Of a stretch of DNA of 64,000 bases, positions 62,117-64,000 are shown in pieces. Positions within the stretch are counted from its first letter, which is position 1. Every line of letters starts with the position of its first letter. This DNA is from HGM04593 sp045646845 (GTDB lineage: Bacteria; Bacteroidota; Bacteroidia; Bacteroidales; Bacteroidaceae). The position numbers were made by a program, and so were the translations under genes. The stretch is taken from the NCBI GenBank assembly GCA_045646845.1, contig JAZRLO010000026.1, positions 1 to 64,000 on the forward strand, read 5' to 3'. Below the pieces are notes generated by a model, which worked only from the letters and a program-made list of their open reading frames with translations, made no database searches and was not told where the DNA came from.

Positions 62117-62763
62117 AAAAACTATTCATTTCGGTACTATTCTGCATAATGGCATCCCTATCAAGCGCACAGACATTGCTTGACATGGAAACCATCAAGG
62201 AAATCGCGACCACAGAGAAGGATTATTTCAAAGGACTGGTCGATCTGTTCAACAACGACGACCCCTACCTCGATGTCAATGACATTGCCATAATCTATTA
62301 CGGACAGGCATTCCTTCCACAATTCTCGACTGGCGGCAACAAGGACGAAGCGGCATTGAAGAAATATTCCGACGAGAAAAAGTACCTTGAGGCATACAAT
62401 ACCGCCAAGAAGATAACAAAGACCAACCCGGTCAGCCTTAACGCCCTTTTCAACCTGCTTGTATCGGCAAAGGAGCTGGGCAAGAGCGATGCTGAATGCA
62501 AGTCATACGCCATGAAGTACATGCACGTTATTAACATGATAACAAAATACGGAAACGGCAAAAGCAGAGCAACGGCATTCAAGGTAATCTCGCCCGACGA
62601 CCAGGAATACATTCTCTATGGCAAGTTGAACATAGAGAAGGTGGTTTCAAAACAGCTCGACACAGAGACATTCCACAACATCTACGTAGTGGAACCGACA
62701 AAGGAGTTCCCTTCAAGACGTGTATATTTCGACTTGAGCCTTTACCTCAAAACTGCGAAATAA
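62113..62763 (+). CDS. DUF4919 secreted protein
   Basis: A 216-residue secreted protein of the DUF4919 family, with a signal peptide ending SSAQ (about residue 19). The mature part is helical at first (tetratricopeptide-like LEAYNTAKKITKTNPVSLNALFNLL) and ends in a beta-rich TFHNIYVVEPTKEFPSRRVYFDL stretch. The function is unknown. The ATGA overlap with the amylase gene shows coupled expression, but their compartments differ. Confidence 0.8.
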   Translation: MKKLFISVLFCIMASLSSAQTLLDMETIKEIATTEKDYFKGLVDLFNNDDPYLDVNDIAIIYYGQAFLPQFSTGGNKDEAALKKYSDEKKYLEAYNTAKKITKTNPVSLNALFNLLVSAKELGKSDAECKSYAMKYMHVINMITKYGNGKSRATAFKVISPDDQEYILYGKLNIEKVVSKQLDTETFHNIYVVEPTKEFPSRRVYFDLSLYLKTAK

Positions 62764-62832
62764 AGGTCAAACAAAAGAGAAATGAATGCGGCATTGCCGG
62801 CACTTTGTTACCCGGTACATTACACATTAATA

Positions 62833-62865
62833 TAAAAAAACAGATGCGCGGCATCTGTTTTTTTT
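62833..62865 (+). terminator. Terminator of the fabD-amylase-DUF4919 operon
   Basis: The stem AACAGATGC / GCATCTGTT has a 3-base loop and is followed by T residues (62858-62865). Confidence 0.8.
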
Positions 62866-62995
62866 GAGTTTTATATGTTGCATAATGAGCACAAAGTTCG
62901 CATCACGCAACTTTTTTTCATTTTTTTAATAGTTTGGCACGCTTTTTGTAAGGAATCTTATGAAAAAACATTGGAGACAAGGGCATTGCATGCCC

Positions 62996-63003
62996 TATCT
63001 TTG
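62996..63003 (+). promoter_or_regulatory. Bacteroidota promoter for clpC
   Basis: TATCTTTGC matches the -7 element; TTGG at 62971-62974 lies 21 bases upstream in the -33 position. Confidence 0.65.
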
Positions 63004-63064
63004 CAGACGTAAAAGAAAGAACATATAAAACGAATTTTCAACAGAAATAATTGGAGGATTTGGA

Positions 63065-64000
63065 ATGAGCAATGAATTTTCGCAAAAAATATCAGAAATA
63101 CTATCACTGGGCAAGGAGGAGGCTACTCGCCTTCGCAGCAGCAGCATCAAGCCCGAGCATCTTCTGCTTGGCATAATACGCAAGGGCAACGGAACCGCCG
63201 TAGAAATACTCGAGAACATGAATGTAAACATGCAGGAGATGAAAGAGAGTATCGAAAGAAGGGTTTCTGAACCGAATGCAGCAGACCTTCCGTACAGGAC
63301 AGACATAGAGATGAGCCTAAGCACAGCAAGAATATTGCGTTTCACGACACTGGAAGCACGCACATTCAAGACTACCGCAGACACAGGACATCTTCTTTTG
63401 GGTATTCTAAAGGAGAAAAACAACCTTGCTGCCGACATACTTGAAGCCAACGACGTGACATATCCCGGCGTACTCGAGGCAATGAAGTCAAAGACTCCGG
63501 ACACCAACAGCAACGTCATGGACGGATTCGGTTTTGCCGACAACGATGACGAGGAGGAGGAAAAACTCCCCGGAAACAGCGGAAACGGGCAACACAGATA
63601 TACGGGAACACAGCAAGCAAAACCGTCGAATGAGACTCCTGTACTGGACAATTTCGGAGTTGACATGACAAAGGCCGCAAGTGAAGGCAAGCTCGACCCT
63701 GTAGTAGGCAGAGAAAAAGAGATAGAGCGTATATCGCAGATACTGAGCCGCAGAAAAAAGAACAACCCTATCCTCATCGGTGAACCGGGAGTCGGCAAAT
63801 CGGCTATTGTGGAAGGACTTGCACAGCGCATCGTCGAGCGCAAGACATCGCGCATGCTGTTCGACAAGCGCATCATAGCCCTTGACATGACAGCCGTAGT
63901 TGCAGGAACAAAATACCGCGGCCAGTTCGAGGAACGTCTGCGCGCCATAATAAACGAACTCGAGAACAACCCCAATATCATCATCTTCATCGACGAAATA
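63065..64000 (+). CDS. clpC: ClpC-type AAA+ unfoldase, 5' part
   Basis: The first 312 codons of a ClpA/B/C-family protein; the frame has no stop and runs off the right edge. The N-terminal Clp_N double repeat (about residues 1-145, with SSSIKPEHLLLGIIRKG and TADTGHLLLGILKE) is followed by an acidic linker and the first AAA+ module. The module has Walker A GEPGVGKS (239-246) and a Walker B IIIFIDEI at the edge of the window. With ClpP it would degrade damaged proteins. Whether a UVR/M domain is present cannot be seen, so the choice of ClpC over other members is by N-terminal similarity. A Bacteroidota promoter precedes it. Confidence 0.9.
   Translation, partial: MSNEFSQKISEILSLGKEEATRLRSSSIKPEHLLLGIIRKGNGTAVEILENMNVNMQEMKESIERRVSEPNAADLPYRTDIEMSLSTARILRFTTLEARTFKTTADTGHLLLGILKEKNNLAADILEANDVTYPGVLEAMKSKTPDTNSNVMDGFGFADNDDEEEEKLPGNSGNGQHRYTGTQQAKPSNETPVLDNFGVDMTKAASEGKLDPVVGREKEIERISQILSRRKKNNPILIGEPGVGKSAIVEGLAQRIVERKTSRMLFDKRIIALDMTAVVAGTKYRGQFEERLRAIINELENNPNIIIFIDEI

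Larger units (their letters stand above)
62764..63064. other. Intergenic region between the DUF4919 gene and clpC
   Basis: A 301-base region that holds a terminator (62833-62865) and the clpC promoter (62996-63003). No gene is supported. Confidence 0.6.

Noticed and set aside
62995..63990. A 331-codon open frame on the minus strand
   Set aside because: It is the exact antisense of the clpC start, rich in Ser and Phe as expected of a shadow frame, and it overlaps the clpC promoter.
1..64000. tRNA, rRNA, insertion sequence, prophage or replication origin
   Set aside because: No cloverleaf, rRNA core sequence, transposase, integrase or DnaA-box cluster was recognised by reading both strands. 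A tRNA or RNA-family scan was not possible here.

Overview
The window looks like chromosomal DNA from a member of the Bacteroidales (Bacteroides/Prevotella relatives). Evidence: many start regions are preceded by the Bacteroidota -7 promoter element TAnnTTTG or TAnnTTCG rather than an E. coli type -10 box, and Shine-Dalgarno sequences are weak or absent. The gene families also fit: DUF4301, BspA-type leucine-rich repeats, lipoproteins with a CG/CS/CD start, M16 and M3 peptidases, DUF4919, DUF1573, a BT0820-like HAD protein, a Wza/Wzz/Wzx/Wzy set, and a C-terminal tail of the secreted Prevotella/Bacteroides type. No rRNA, tRNA, CRISPR array or insertion sequence was recognised.

Layout. 0-12 kb: a DUF4301 gene, then four paralogous AMP-forming acyl-CoA ligases, all on the minus strand, interrupted by a plus-strand pair (PQQ-like propeller lipoprotein and alpha/beta hydrolase). 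12.5-23 kb: an OadA-like carboxyltransferase whose C-terminal carrier domain lacks the biotin lysine, an M15-like lipoprotein, a LOG-family protein, a queuosine-precursor transporter coupled to a small radical SAM enzyme, a cardiolipin-synthase-like lipoprotein and a large M16 protease. 22.9-25.4 kb: a DUF2148 gene followed by agmatine deiminase and N-carbamoylputrescine amidase, the agmatine route to putrescine.

25.5-32 kb is the accessory part: a BspA-like surface protein, a TIR-TIR protein and a macro-TIR fusion in one minus-strand run, a decayed TIR gene on the plus strand just upstream, and an AT-rich acyltransferase-3 membrane protein. This TIR cluster is the best candidate for an undescribed NAD+-signalling or defence module. 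32-45.7 kb is mostly housekeeping: AlaX-type tRNA editing, a chorismatase-like protein, M3 peptidase, an Hsp20 with an unusual Cys-rich insertion, omega-amidase-like nitrilase, LrgA/LrgB, a HAD protein, a RelA-type enzyme with a dead hydrolase domain, DUF1573, a secreted esterase and a LysR regulator.

45.7-64 kb: an SLC13/DASS transporter, a Wzi-like outer-membrane protein with a small lipoprotein, and a six-gene minus-strand exopolysaccharide operon (Wzy-like, Wza-like, Wzz, Wzx, second Wzy-like, GT2-GT4 fusion) read from one promoter near 59.35 kb. Then come FabD, an alpha-amylase-family enzyme and a DUF4919 protein in one operon, and the 5' part of clpC, which runs off the right edge.
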